Shown one piece after another: positions 32,420-44,714 of a DNA stretch of 64,000 nucleotides (position 1 is the stretch's first letter; each line of letters starts with the position of its first letter). The notes under the pieces were generated by a model. The model was given only the letters and a program-made list of their open reading frames with translations. It had not been told where the DNA came from and made no database searches. The DNA is from Ceriagrion tenellum (taxonomy: Eukaryota; Arthropoda; Insecta; Odonata; Coenagrionidae). Made by a program: the position numbers and the translations under genes. The stretch lies in NCBI GenBank assembly GCA_963169105.1, contig OY720642.1, positions 17,540,965 to 17,604,964 on the forward strand, given 5' to 3'.

Positions 32420-33571
32420 AAGTTGTGGATGGTTTTGAAGGACTATGGAGTGAGTGGGCAGTTATTGAATGTTATGATGACGATGTATGATAATAGTAAG
32501 GCAAGTGTGAGAGTTAACGGGGTTCTGAGGGATTGGTTTACAATAAAACAGCGTAAAGCAAGGATGCGTAATGTCACCATGGTTGTTTAATGTATATATA
32601 AATAAATGTGTTAGAGCTGCATGTAGTGAAAACGACGGTGTCTTGATTGGTAATGCAAACGTGCGAGTTTTATGATATGCAGATGATGCTGTTTTGATCT
32701 CAGAGAGCCAACATGGATTACAGAAACTCCTAGATAAGTTTTGTGGATCAAGAAAGAGAATGGCATGAGGATAAATGCGTGCAAGACTAAAGTAGTAGTT
32801 TTTGATAAGGAGAATGGGAAGAATGACTGTATGATGACGGCGAATGGTGAAGTAATTGAACAAGTGGATGATTTAGCGTAATTAGGTAAGATGTTTGCGA
32901 AAGGTGGACGGATAGATGAGGAGATAAAGAGACGTGCGAATGGTGGAAAGAACGTGGTAGGTAGCATGTGGAGCATATCAAGGAATGAGTGCTTGTCTAA
33001 GGACGCGGAAATCGCCGTGTACAAAAGTGTACTTCTCCCCACTTTGTTTTAATGGTAGTGAAACATGGGTATGTCAGGATAAACTTGTAAGTAGACTAAA
33101 CTCCGTGGGTATGAGTTATCTAAGGAGTGTTTGCGGAAATAGTACGATGGATAGGGTCAGGAAAGAGTGGGTAATAAATGAATGTGAGCTAGACGCTCCA
33201 GTAATGGACATATATGAAATGAGTGTGCTTCGTTGGTTTGGCCATGTTGAGAGAATGGATGAGAGTCGAATAACGAAACAGATACATAAAAGTGAAATGA
33301 ACGGTGCGAGAGGTAGAGGTAGGCCGGGAAAGTTTCTGTTGAATGTGGTTGAGGAAATTTTTAGGAGAGGGAATATTAGGAGCCTTAAAAACAGGAGAGC
33401 GTGTATGAAGCAGTGTATGGGAGTAAATGAAGCAAAAGAGGTTTGCAAGGATAGGACAGTATGGAGGAAATTATTGGAGCAGAGTTAGGTGTACAAATAT
33501 GAAAGAGTGTCATGAGTGAAACTTAGTGACTCTGCCTACCCCGGAAGGGAACGGCATGATTGGTATGTATG

Positions 33572-35280
33572 TACGAAAGAATTGAATCAAAAAAGTCAGA
33601 GGATTCCGAGTATTTGTTTTAGGCATATCTTTGGCGTTACATTTAATAAATACGTGACTCCAAATTTTGAAAGCTCACACACTTCGTAGCTCTGTTGTGG
33701 AGTTTGTGCTTCATAAAGTCATCATGATACCGGCGAGGACAAAGATTTTCCATCCTGAACTTTGAATGTAACTTAGATGAACACGTTGTATACAATTACT
33801 CATACGTAGACATAAACATCTGTGGAATGAATCGAATGATGAATGGAATCATCCAAATATGCTGAAATTTTCTCAAAGAAAAAGTTGGACAAAAGTCACG
33901 ACAAAAGGATGTCAACATCCTATTTTTGACGTCAGCCATCCCTTAGATCAAAGATCAGCCATCCCTTATGCCTCTATACTGTTTATGTTTGCAATGCGTG
34001 CGAAAAATTTAAGTCTCATGTTCGTTACTTTTTCGTGACTATATTGCCCGTCGGAAGTTATCCGACTTGGTCAATGGCTAAACGTTCCATTTCGTCACAC
34101 ACAAAAATTTTTTAACCCTTCTCACTTAACGCTGTCATTTACGTGAACTGCAGGAATTTCCATCAAAACTTTTTAAAGTGTGTCACGGAAGCGGACGTTT
34201 ACCGTTAATTTCCTTAATATAACGATGTCCTTTCACCTGCAGTATTAACTCTACCATATATACCCTAAAGTTAATGTGTAATTGTATCGTGCCTCGTTTC
34301 AGTTATATTATATTTTTCAAGATTTCGATGAGACATGCTTCCTGCCGTACCTGCCGTAGTATGAGATGAAGACGTCTGAGGCTAAAATTTGGTGCAGCAA
34401 CGTCAAGGGTAAGAATTTAATGCTCCGATATCATCTACCTTGGTAATACACTAAAAATATTGTTCGTATTTTCATGCGACCCAAATATTTGAAGTATTTC
34501 ACAAATATTTCTGAAATACTCAATTTTAAAACATTTATAAGAATTAAGAGTTTAGGTGCTTGATGGTCTGAAAGTACACTTCTTCTATATAGGTGTTCAT
34601 CATGATGAAACCAGGGAAGAATCAAACTATTTCAGGGGGTCATTTATGAAAAGTTTGGATAATCATTCGATTTGCCAATTACGCATGTCAAATATGTCAA
34701 TGAAACTTTGGATCCTTAAGGAAGGCTTTACATTTGAGATCATCAAATGAAGTATGTATCCTGTTGTTGCTGTTGACAGGCTGAAGAAAAAGTGTTTACT
34801 TTTACCAAATTTTAAGAATGAGTCTACATATTTAGTTATACCTTATTTTCAGACGAGGGTGCTTTATTAGCATGGTTTTGTATGTGGTTTAGTCAGTTTT
34901 ACTCTGTTGAACATGGATTCCAGTTTTTTTGGCAAAGAAAATAGTGAATTTTGTCTCCTAGTGAAGTGACATCATCAGCCTTCATTTACATAATTAAATC
35001 ATTTCCATTGCATTCGGTTTATTTGATTGTAAGTTGTATTTTTCAATGTATATTTAGAACACATTAATCATTTGTGATTTGTGGAACCCACATTCAAATT
35101 CTTCATAAAATAAGTTCTATTTTATTTATGCTTGTTCCATTCTTTATTTCAATTTATCAGGAAAATATGTCATCTGGAGTTATATATTACAATAAATCAA
35201 TGAAAAAATTGTTTTTACTGGAAGTAACTTGTTTAAAGAATGTTGGCCCAGTGAAGAGCAAATGAAATTATCATTGGGTC
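33572..35280. other. No gene recognised
   Basis: AT-rich throughout. Open frames of 60-64 codons near 34431-34750 and 35074-35265 have no recognisable domain. Confidence 0.45.
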
Positions 35281-35420
35281 CATGTAGTGGTAGTCTATTG
35301 GCCAATCGTTGGGAAATGGTTGGTTAGCAAACGGTTGGGCAGAGTGCCAATCCGCACGGTTGGCCAACCGTGGACGCAAACCATTTGCCAGCATTGGGGC
35401 AACGGTTTTGTGTTACTAGG
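35281..35420. repeat. Repeated GGTTGG/CCAACC motifs with an 18-bp palindrome
   Basis: Variants of ACGGTTGG and GCCAAC recur through about 120 bp, and CACGGTTGGCCAACCGTG at 35355-35372 is a perfect palindrome. The block sits between AT-rich sequences. It could be an end of a mobile element or a small tandem repeat. Confidence 0.5.
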
Positions 35421-35449
35421 GTTGTTAAGGCGGCTCTGCCCTCAGGGTC

Positions 35450-36080
35450 AGCCGTTCCAGGAATTCTGAAACCTTAAATATAACACCTTTTAAGAGCGTG
35501 AACCGATATGACGTCGAAACTGGTAGACAGCATTAAAACATCTATGGAACTAAAACATTTTTTTATTTTGAGTTATTCCTTCTCATCGTTCCACAGCGTA
35601 ACGTCACAATCAATTGATTTCATTAGTTTTACTGTAATTTAGCCTTAAAAATAGAACTTCTAACTAGGGTTCTTATGGAGGACGCTCAGATTACAGCAGA
35701 TAAACGACAATTTGAACAAGAAAGGACATAAACTTTTGATGAAAGATGTTAATAAGAAGCAATAATTCCTGGGAAACTGAATAGAAATATAAAATAGGAG
35801 TCTTAACTCTTAAAGCTATCACCCAATTCCTGCCGTAATCAAAGTCAAAATGCATTAGGTTCATGAAAATGGCGCAGCAGTCGCCTCCTATGCCTGGATT
35901 AATGTGGTCATCAAGTTGTATAGCAAGTAAGAATATTTCCGTCGAATAATTTGCATATTTTGTTGCTTGATTTTGGTTTTCAATTGGTAACCCATTTTCT
36001 CAGTGAAAGCTGCAATTATTAATCAAAACAAATTAAAATTGTAATATAGTATTTGATTGACCTCACAAAACGTAGAGCCT
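35450..36080. repeat. Diverged dispersed repeat, copy 1
   Basis: Order and wording match 57150-57600 at low identity: GAATTCTGAA, a GAACTTCTAA/GAGATTTCAA stretch, then a 'CTGCCGTAATCAAAGTC' segment and CGCCTCCTATGC. No coding content is seen. It lies directly upstream of the second TTAA MITE. Confidence 0.5.
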
Positions 36081-36083
36081 CTT

Positions 36084-36634
36084 TTAAGGTAGTCCGAGTA
36101 AAATATCATTTTACTTGGAAATCAATGAATTTGGTCTCATTTTAAAGAAAAACATCTCACCAATCAAATGAAACCAAAAATTCTACCCCTTACCACATTA
36201 ATTCCGGAGATATTTGCCAAAAAATACCAGCCCTTTTATATGGGAAATGGTACGTGTATGCACCCCAAAGAGACATTATTTACAAAATGAGGTATTTCTA
36301 ACACTAACGTAAAAAACTAACAGCGTGTAGTTTATATGATTTCTCAACTATATTTTAAGTAGGTTCCGTGGGTAGTAGGTTCTTGAACAACACAAAAAAA
36401 CCTTCCGTTTTGAAGGAGTTCAAATGTACCGCGCGAAAAAAATTAGTCAAGTTAAATACTTATTTAGATATTTTCAATTAATTACTTACAATTTCTGTCA
36501 TATAAAACTATATAATTGCGCCATTAATAATGTAATATTTAATTGACGTGTCCTAAAGCTGGTGAAATTAAAACGTATAATTCGAATATGGTCTCTATTA
36601 TGACTAGGAAACTAACTCGCTCAGACTACCTTAA
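36084..36634. mobile_element. TTAA-flanked MITE, copy 2
   Basis: TTAA at 36084-36087 and 36631-36634 bounds a 551-bp homologue of 9835-10396. The left end is TTAAGGTAGTCCGAGTAA and the right end inverted is TTAAGGTAGTCTGAGCGA. The two copies differ by small indels and scattered substitutions. Both begin and end at TTAA. Confidence 0.8.
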
Positions 36635-36639
36635 GTTCG

Positions 36640-39622
36640 TTTTTTTTACCGTAAGTGAATGCATTAGTGATGTAAGAAGACCTCGGCGAAATTCGCTCGT
36701 CATGTCCTTAGTCTTTCCACTCGATAATTCGTCAAAAGTCTCTTTTGCAGAAATTGATATGTAAGTTCTCCACATTTGTTATTTTCGTGTTGCTTTTTAG
36801 GCTTAAAATGTCTCCAAGATAAAATGCCTTAAAAGAAATGGCTTTCTTGGTGGAATCAGACCGGTAATGGCTGATGAAGTGAAGTGGGTAGTCAGTGCTG
36901 AGACATGGTTAACTCTACTATGACTGTCAAGGATGGTTATGAGAGCCGCATGTGTCCTCGTTGTAATCCTCTCAGTGACTTCCACCAATCCACCTCCTTA
37001 CTTTAAAATAAAAACCCCGCCTACTTACATCCCATGCATAAACCCAGTTCGGGCGCAGTTTGTAGACACTCTACGATTGAATCCTCGAACCTCACGTGCC
37101 CCATATTCCTAGGACAAACACTTAACTAAAATCCTTTCCTTTTTTAGGGCTCAAACCTGCGGAATTCGTTTCTATTGTCTGTAAAATACCTACCTCTCTG
37201 ACGACACATTAATGAGAAACCATGCAATTATTTCTAAAATGAGTCAATTTTTACGTAACTATATGCTCACTTTGTAAGCATGTGTGCCTTTAACCCATAA
37301 TGTTGACTGCCACTTACTTGGTTAAAAGTTATTTTTTCACTGTTTAGATTCAATAAATCTATATCTCCTTTTATAGTATTTTCTGTGTTAACATATTGAT
37401 ATTATGAATAGGATTTTTCCTCTTGCTCTGTAATTTCTGTATTGTACTCATTGGGAAACTTGATGAATAATTAACATTTACTCATTCATCCCAAGAGCCG
37501 GGAGCCATGTATCAGCAATGGAAAGTTTTGGTCAAAAACTGCCTGGATAAAAAATTCTATGCCTCTTTGCAGCGGAAGCATGCAGTGTATGGGAATCATT
37601 CACACCGTTAAATGACGTCGCCGATGGTTTACTGCGGTAGTTTGTCAATTAACTGCTCTTCATAACAATAATGTATATCTATCCTTGTGATTACATCAAG
37701 TTTTCTCCTGAACTTTGTTTTAGATATGGAAATGCTGAATAATTGGAGAATAAAAATATGGAACGAAGAAATTTCCTGAAGACAATAGTGTCTACCATTA
37801 ATATCATCACTTGGTCAATGAATATGCTCTTCCTATAACCTTATTTTGAAGTTAAATATACCATTTTACTATGAACAAAAAATTTAGGAAACTATTTTCT
37901 TCTTTCTCATTGGGAACTTGCCGAGTTTTAATTTTAATGTATTTCAGCTCTTTGGAGTTCGTATGCAAATAAAAGTATATGTATTCTATTTAAATGAAGT
38001 ATTAATTAAGTATCGTTAGGAATTACTCTGATGGCGCCAGAACTACCCGTGGGAAGTATGCAAGTTTCTTATAGCGAATGTGTCTCATTAGTTTCATTGT
38101 ATTTCTGTGAAATAAATATCATGATGATTGCCTCATTCTGAAAATTGTCAGTTACCTTGGTAAGTTTAAACCATAATTTTCTCTTGTCACAGTAGTGGCC
38201 ATAAGAGTCACATTAAAAGTTTGGCCGTGAAATTTCATTAAATATAATACTGTACCAATGAAAGTAAACGGCAGGGCTAAATATTTCAATGCTAACTGTG
38301 TGGTGGGTGTGGTGTACTAGTGTGTATCTCTTTTGTCTTTCTGACGCTATTCCCGCGATATAGAAGGGCTCGCTTTTTGGGGTCCTTGTGTTTCTTGATC
38401 CATGATCCAGGCTAAATTGATATGTGAACAGATAATGATAAAATATCACATAAAGACCTGATTTATCAAAATAATTGTCATTTCATGTCTTAATTTGACG
38501 GAACTAAAATGTTTTGGACACGTTTATCGAGCTGTGCCTTTTTCTACATAGCATGTACGATTACAAGCAATGAAGTATTTATTAAACAACATTTATTCGT
38601 ATTGGAGTGATCGGACATGTACAGCCATTGCATTAAGCTTACACATAGGCAATCTAACAGACAAATGACGTACGTTAATGGCATCCTTACTTTAGCGGTG
38701 GGAATCTTCCTCCTAGTTATAAGGTTCAGAATTTACCTTACCATCACGGGTGGCTTCATGTAATTACATTAAACTTTGAGGCTAGGCTAACAATAATCTG
38801 AGGAGAATGCAGAAGAGGTTTACAATTTAAAAAACTTGTGCAAGGAAAAGTAAAATAATGTATGGATCCATAATTAATCTAACTTAGGAGCTCTACCATT
38901 CTCATAAGTGTGGATTGGCACTCTTTAAGTGTTATTATTTTATGTAGAAATTAGCATGGCGTTAGTCGGATGGCAGAAGGTTTCGGATAATGACAATATT
39001 TCGCAATGACGCCAAGACCTATTTGGCAAATGAACCTTTTCGTTATCTCAGGAATTCGAGAAGTATTGTTCAAAACTATCACTTTTACCTCCATCTAGGA
39101 AGTATTACACAAGCCTTCTGATGTGTCTAGACGCAATGAACACCATGGCTAGCGCTTAAGTTTTCTACCAACCGAGTAGGCAACCTTAGCGCCCATCAAA
39201 AGTGTCTCTAATATGGAGTGTTTTCAACTCGATTACCAATATCCTGGAGAAAAAATCGATATGCACGACTGCGTGAGAAAGTCAACAGTGTTTTAAATCT
39301 ACCAAAAAATTGCATAGCTCGTGATTGCTCCATAGAAATGCGATCGCCATTATGTCGAGCGGTGAAAAAACTTTCCGTCGAACGTCGCACGCACGGCAAT
39401 TGGGCGCCGAATGGCGAGGATCAAATGTAGTCAGAGAGCAATTCATGGCTAAACGAACGACGAGGAGATTGCTAAGTTGGTGGACTTTTCTAACATGATG
39501 TACATGGAATAATTCACTTAGAACTGTTTACTTTTGTTTATGGTACTTATAATTGAATAAAAATCAGTTAGGTACGGATATCCTCTGTGGTTTCAGGCTT
39601 GATGGAGTGGAATCGGAACATA
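36640..39622. other. Gene-poor AT-rich stretch
   Basis: About 3 kb with no domain, no terminal repeats and no repeat partner found. Open frames (36543-36764, 38213-38449, 39218-39430) are short and unrecognised. This is one of the few stretches that could be single-copy intergenic or intronic DNA. Confidence 0.4.
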
Positions 39623-39675
39623 ACTAAGTACGAAAAAATAGGCAACTTCCACTGTGATAAATTTATTCCGACCGG

Positions 39676-39699
39676 TTTCGCTTTTTACAGCATCTTCAG
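39676..39699 (-). ncRNA. Hammerhead-like motif 3 (minus strand)
   Basis: CTGAAGA, one T, stem GCT/AGC and GAAA, then CCGGTC. ACCGGT could form the self-complementary helix III used by minimal dimeric hammerheads, ending in the UC cleavage site. Stem II is short, and the extra U before it recurs in all copies. Confidence 0.35.
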
Positions 39700-40110
39700 G
39701 TAAGAAATAGCAAGTGTGCATAAGTTTATATATAGGCAGGCGGGTGGCGGGAAGGAGAGGGTGGTAAGACGGTGTGACGTACGGAGGGGAAGGGGAAAGG
39801 AAAAGGGGAGGAGGGTGGAGGGAGGGTCATCGGGCCTGATAGTTAGGAAATATCCCAAGACACCAGTCATTAACGCCAGCCAACTCCGACCTGCTGATGA
39901 GGAAGCATATTATGAACTTCTTTATTCTGAACCGCCTTGTGTATGTGCATTCGTTACCCATCCCAGACTCCTTTCTGGTATTTCCTAGCCATCTGGCCCG
40001 ATGACTCTCCACCCTCCTCTCCTTTTCCTCTCCGATACACCTTCTTACCACCCCTTCCTTCCCGCCACCCGCCTGCCTATATAAACTTATGCACACTTGA
40101 TATTTCTTAC

Positions 40111-40134
40111 CTGAAGATGCTGTAAAAAGCGAAA
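40111..40134 (+). ncRNA. Hammerhead-like motif 4
   Basis: Same core as motif 3 in inverted orientation: CTGAAGA (40111-40117), T, stem GCT/AGC (40119-40121, 40128-40130), GAAA (40131-40134). Here the following ACCGATC breaks the ACCGGT palindrome. Confidence 0.35.
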
Positions 40135-40188
40135 CCGATCGGAGTAAATTTATCACAGGGGAAGTTGCCTATTTTTTCATACTTAGTA

Positions 40189-40569
40189 AGGTACTGATTA
40201 ACGAAGAAAATAAAATCATGTGGGACTTGAAAACCTGATCAAACTCTGTGAACTGGTCGAAGACACTGAATGTCATATTTACTTACCATTAGTTCCGTAT
40301 CAGTCTCACATCTTCCTCCAACTTCTGGTCATTGTCTAGTGACTTTTGTTATTCACATGGTTACGATAATGTCTCAGTAAGTGAAAGGTAATGCCAATCA
40401 TTACCAATTCATCATTCAGGCGAAGACTTATAACCATGCCCGAGTGGGAGAGTATCCTTCCTAGAACCCTCGACTGTTGGTAGGCAGGCAGGGTTTTGTC
40501 CCCGCTGCCACCGGGGTCAGCAGTTTTCATTAGTTCACATAAATAAATAAACAAATTTAATTGCTTCCA
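40189..40569. other. No gene recognised
   Basis: Mixed composition with no domain. Confidence 0.4.
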
Positions 40570-41290
40570 AATATTTATAAAATAGGAACATATGTTTACA
40601 AATGAAGCATTTAGGTAGCCCCTAAGGTACCTGTGGTGAGGCTACCATGAGCTTAACCATGCAATGACTTTCCAAATAGGAAATAAAAGAAAAATTGACA
40701 AGGAAATATTTTCATTTCAAAAATATGGGCTGATTAAAAACAGCGAGGATTGCTACATAAATAAGACTCAAGCTTCGCCCATCTCCGATATTGATTTTTA
40801 AAAATGACATAATTACACCATTCCTCACACACATTTATACATACATGCATATGCACACTCACGCTTATACATGAAATCACACTTATTATTGTGCAGGTAA
40901 CCAATTCATTTCCACATAAGTACACTTCAGTACATAAGAAAACCGAAATGTATTTAATGGCATTGAGTCATTTCATATGTACGCACTCATGAAAACATTG
41001 ATACGCTTCAGCACAGATACATGTCCTAATATATTTAAGAACACTGAGACATCGATACATTCAATAACATAGAAAGATATAGTTTATTTTAATAACATTC
41101 AGTCCATTAGTTATTTCACCGATTTTTGGACTCCAAGCTGTGTTCGGAAGTGAATAATGAACAAGCAGTAAAATTTGATGGTATTCTAAGCTTTTGAAAA
41201 TACACCACAGAATAAATTTTTAAGACTTAACTCACAATTTACAGTTTTATCTATGCTATTTATTTTTTGTTGAGATTTTGTGTTGACATT
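40570..41290. repeat. Direct duplication, left copy
   Basis: Shares ordered blocks with 42040-42680: GGTAGCCCCTAAGGTACCTG versus AGTAGCCCTGGAGGTGTACC, AACCATGCAATGA, GCTTCGCCCATCTCCGATATTGA versus CTTCACCGATCACCGATATTGA, and a TACATACATGCATATGCA tract. It is diverged and non-coding. Confidence 0.7.
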
Positions 41291-42039
41291 TATTGATAAC
41301 CCATTTAATACATTTGTTTTAGATTTTCCAATAGAATAATAATTGTTCAGCACACCTCCTTATAGGTAATAGCAAATGCTTTATTTATCATGGAGCAGTC
41401 TTTGAGACCAAACAAAATTAGATTTTTAAAATTATTAGTATATCACTCTCTCTCGTCATCGATTTAATTTTTAATTGTAATTGTTTTGTAATGCACTTTT
41501 TCTGCATCTTGATTACCAAAGAATTTCACATCTATTGGTGTATAGTTTCTCTTTTTTTCTTCAGGACAGAAACTATCACTAAGGCCGTGCTACAATTCAG
41601 GTGTAACTCCTCAGCATTTACCAAGTACCAACTTCAGTTACAGCCTGGGTCATACTTGCGCAGTGGAATGGGTGACTAGCCCTTGTTCTTACGCGCGGTC
41701 GGAAAATACGTCAGACAGAGAAATATCGGCACCCGTCAAGGTTTAATGGGGTTTTACTGATTCTCACACCAGAATAATTTGGCGCTTCTGGGCCCATAAA
41801 CTAATACGATTTAAACTTAAGTGAAATTGTATCCCTTACTTTAGGTTTTAGTTGGAGACAAAAACCCGCACAATTTTTGTGGTTAGCTTTATGGTTGTCT
41901 AGTTGGCATAAAACAAAATGCTTATTTCTTGGTTAAGAATTGCATTTACAACTATTTACAATTATGGGGTCAATTTTATTTTAGATTGGCCAATTGTAGA
42001 ATATTTCATCATAAATAAATAATTTAATTTCTTATATTT
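41291..42039. other. Spacer between the two duplicated blocks
   Basis: AT-rich with an unrecognised open frame at 41491-41679 and a CpG-containing patch near 41690-41720. Confidence 0.4.
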
Positions 42040-42680
42040 TTTTACAAAATAGAAAAATGTTAAAAAACGACGCATTTTAGTAGCCCTGGAGGTGTACCTG
42101 CTGTGGAGATACCATCAGTATAACCATGCAATGATTTTAATTATAAGTAATTGAAGAAAAAATCCCATTAAAACATCGTAACTAAAAAATATGTGATGAG
42201 CAAAAGCAGCAAAGATATAAATTAGACTCGAGCTTCACCGATCACCGATATTGAGTAAATAAAATTAAATTGTAACACCATTCATCACATATACATAGAC
42301 ATACATGCATATGCATTCGTACGCATATACTTACATATACAGACAATCACGAGCATACAAATTTACCCACTCAAGTACACATATATGCACTACAATGCAC
42401 ATAGATTCATATACATATATGTTAAATAACATTGATTCAACGCATATTATGACATAGAATGTTATTGTTCGTTGTTTATTTTTTCTTTTATTACTTTAAC
42501 AATGCAATTTTTCCCAAACTGCGTTTGGGATTAAATAAGGAAAAAATAAAATTGATGATATTAATAAACATTTGAGAAGATCTCACACTTGATTTATTTA
42601 GAGTTAATAATGTCATGCATACTCAACTCTCCAACTTACAGTTTTACCTATTTCTTCTTCACCCCCTTCATCGATCGACT
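42040..42680. repeat. Direct duplication, right copy
   Basis: Partner of 40570-41290 at an offset of about 1.45 kb. The match ends near CTTACAGTTTTACCTAT, which corresponds to TTTACAGTTTTATCTAT near 41240. Confidence 0.7.
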
Positions 42681-42844
42681 ATTCGACCTACCTTGACGTA
42701 AAATAGATATTTTCAATGCTTCTTACAACTATTCTAGCTTACTATTATCTTTTTCTGGAGATACAAGTCGTAAATCAGGTTATTTACTTCATTCCTTAAA
42801 AAATCAAAAAGATCTCTCTCTGAGCCCTGAAGAAGCATAAATAA

Positions 42845-43277
42845 TAAGGATGAGTCGAATCCAAATGTCGATGATTCTCGATTCCACCGATTCTTTGGAT
42901 TAGAATCGGTATCGAGAATCGATCGCCGCAAGTCGATTCCGATTCCATCGATTCCAGATGGATAAATATTTAAAACAAATTTAGTTTAACACATCATATT
43001 TGTCTCAGTAATTTTGGGTGTTAGCTATTAATTTGTACTTTATATCCACCTCAATAAGCTGAGGATATATTTGCTATTTGTTAATAAATATACTTTTTGA
43101 AGGACTTAACTGTCTTTGTTATTTTATTTCAGCCAATACTTGAATTTAAATAATAGTCGTACGCTACTGGTATATTAATATCACACCTGTTATTAGGAAT
43201 AAGAATCGATGGAATCGGAATCGAGAATCGATTTGAAAGAATCGGAATCGAAAAAAAGTGGAATCGACTCATCCCTA
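42845..43277. mobile_element. hAT-type MITE with exact 8-bp target duplication
   Basis: ATAAATAA lies at 42837-42844 and again at 43278-43285. The ends are inverted: TAAGGATGAGTCGAATCC on the left and, read inverted, TAGGGATGAGTCGATTCC on the right. Arms of about 110 and 90 bp are rich in GAATCG/CGATTC. An 8-bp duplication and TA-starting ends are typical of hAT elements. There is no transposase. Confidence 0.85.
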
Positions 43278-43394
43278 ATAAATAAATCCTTGAAACGTCA
43301 GCGAGAGAGGAATAAAGTAAATAAGTTAATTTGTACCTGTTTCTCCTGAAAAAATTAAACTGAAGTCAGACGTTTCGACAAAGAATCGTAGGCC

Positions 43395-43560
43395 AGCCCT
43401 TTTGATCGCAGTTAGAATCCCGTCTTTGTTGGTTTTCTCCTTCAAGGAGTTGGTTGTGTGTGTTCTCCAAATTTTGGCAGTAATTTCCGGAGGGTGTTAT
43501 CAACGGAGAAATAATTATCACTATCGTTCATGCGACGCCTGCCATCTCTTCATGCTCGTC
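43395..43560 (+). mobile_element. Degenerate tRNA-like SINE
   Basis: A tRNA-like remnant (GATCGCAGTTAGAATCCCGT) is followed by GGTTGTGTGTGTTCTCC, as at about 20025 and (inverted) about 53425. Confidence 0.4.
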
Positions 43561-43649
43561 CAAATTCCGCCCTCCCATCCTCTGGCAACCCTCTCTCCTC
43601 CCCGAAAGTCAACGCCATCCAAATTGGGATAGGCCGAAAGCGGGGAGAT

Positions 43650-44145
43650 GTAAATAGAATAGAATAATCATTTATTTTACTCTGGGACAGGTCCATTAGA
43701 GCAAGAATACAATAAAATAATACAATAATATAGCAGCGAGATAATAAACAAATTAAGATATTATTTAGTTCAAATCAGAAAATAAATAGAGCTAATAACA
43801 TACGATGTATTAAGACAAAGACAAAAACAGTTACTCTCATTGAAAATCAATAACTGTACATAATATACAGCTGAACTCGGAGATAGGTATAAATACAATC
43901 AACACATGGATATATGATACAAGGTAAAAAACATAAACAGACCATGAGGAAAAAAACTATTTTTGTCTAATAAAAAATTGGCAATGCGAAATACATACTG
44001 ACCAGGCTAAACTATTCTGAAAAACATTATTTTAATAAAATTTCATAAAATTTACATTGAAAAATTTCCAACGAGCGAGACTTCCTCACATCAATTGGAA
44101 TAGAATTCCAAAGCTGTGAGGCGGCCACGACAAACGACTTATGAA
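43650..44145 (-). pseudogene. Antisense LINE 3' end (SQLWNSIP-type C-terminus)
   Basis: The minus strand from 44145 reads KSFVVAASQLWNSIPIDVRK, then SRSLEIFQCKFYEILLK and a stop, then an AT-rich 3' UTR ending near CTATTTACATCTCCC at 43650. The segment LWN(S/N).P.(D/H).R.(S).SL..FK..L is the conserved C-terminus of CR1/Jockey-related LINEs. Only this end is present, as expected for a heavily 5'-truncated insertion. A (TA)n tract adjoins the break. Confidence 0.75.
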
Positions 44146-44156
44146 ATGGGAGAGAG

Positions 44157-44258
<102 letters not shown>

Positions 44259-44259
44259 G

Positions 44260-44714
44260 ATGATGATGTGTATACATTGAAACCGGTCAGGCCTGTTTAC
44301 TGGTAGTAAAACAATGTGGAATATTACTATATATATTATTTAAAATATATAAAAGTTATTATTATTATATTATGACGAAATTCCACCAAGTAAACTCTTC
44401 AACTATATTGTAAAATAGTGAGTTGGTTCGCGACAATGCAAATCTGTTTTTCGGATCTTTCGCGTCAGTTTAGCTTGTGCAACGCTAATTTATCATATTG
44501 TCGCAATGGCCGTAACGTCAGAAGAAACAGAATCGCGGGTGGCGCTTCGATAGCGACAGCGAACGCTATTATATCACCGTGTTATGAATGCGTATGTAGA
44601 AACAGAATACCCTCCCCCTCCCTCCCAGATTCGAGAACGCAGAACACCCGAGAGAACGCCGCGAGGGGCGAGATCGCTCCACGGGAGGGCGGCCGTTGAA
44701 ATCTCCCTTTCGAA
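44260..44714. other. Upstream flank of the GPCR pseudo-exon
   Basis: AT-rich until about 44410, then CpG-containing GC-richer sequence with purine-rich stretches. This could be the decayed 5' untranslated or first coding part of the receptor gene. Confidence 0.35.

Larger units (their letters stand above)
31148..33571 (+). mobile_element. LINE family 1, copy C (5'-truncated, split by an insertion)
   Basis: It begins inside the linker (31148 corresponds to about 12600 of copy B) and runs through the RT and C-terminal region to the shared 3' end (GGAAGGGAACGGC near 33543). A 273-bp palindromic element splits it at 32147-32419. RT motifs include GFMPGRGC near 32005, VYCAF near 32085 and YADD near 32676. 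The latter is preceded by the same TGA stop as in copy B. Frameshifts are frequent. 5' truncation is normal for LINE integration. Confidence 0.92.
39623..40188. mobile_element. PLE-type inverted repeat with two terminal motifs
   Basis: The left arm (39623-39855) and right arm (39975-40188) are inverted copies, joined by about 119 bp. Outer ends read CTAAGTACGAAAAAATAGGC and its inverted partner. Each arm contains CTGAAGATGCTGTAAAAAGC followed by GAAACCG, a TATATA(A)AC motif and a pyrimidine/purine-rich tract. PLEs are known for terminal repeats in inverted arrangement. No coding part remains, so this would be a pair of terminal segments. Confidence 0.75.

Noticed and set aside
43395..43632. 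Host exon (76-codon frame)
   Set aside because: The text coincides with a tRNA-SINE-like motif and has no domain or splice context.
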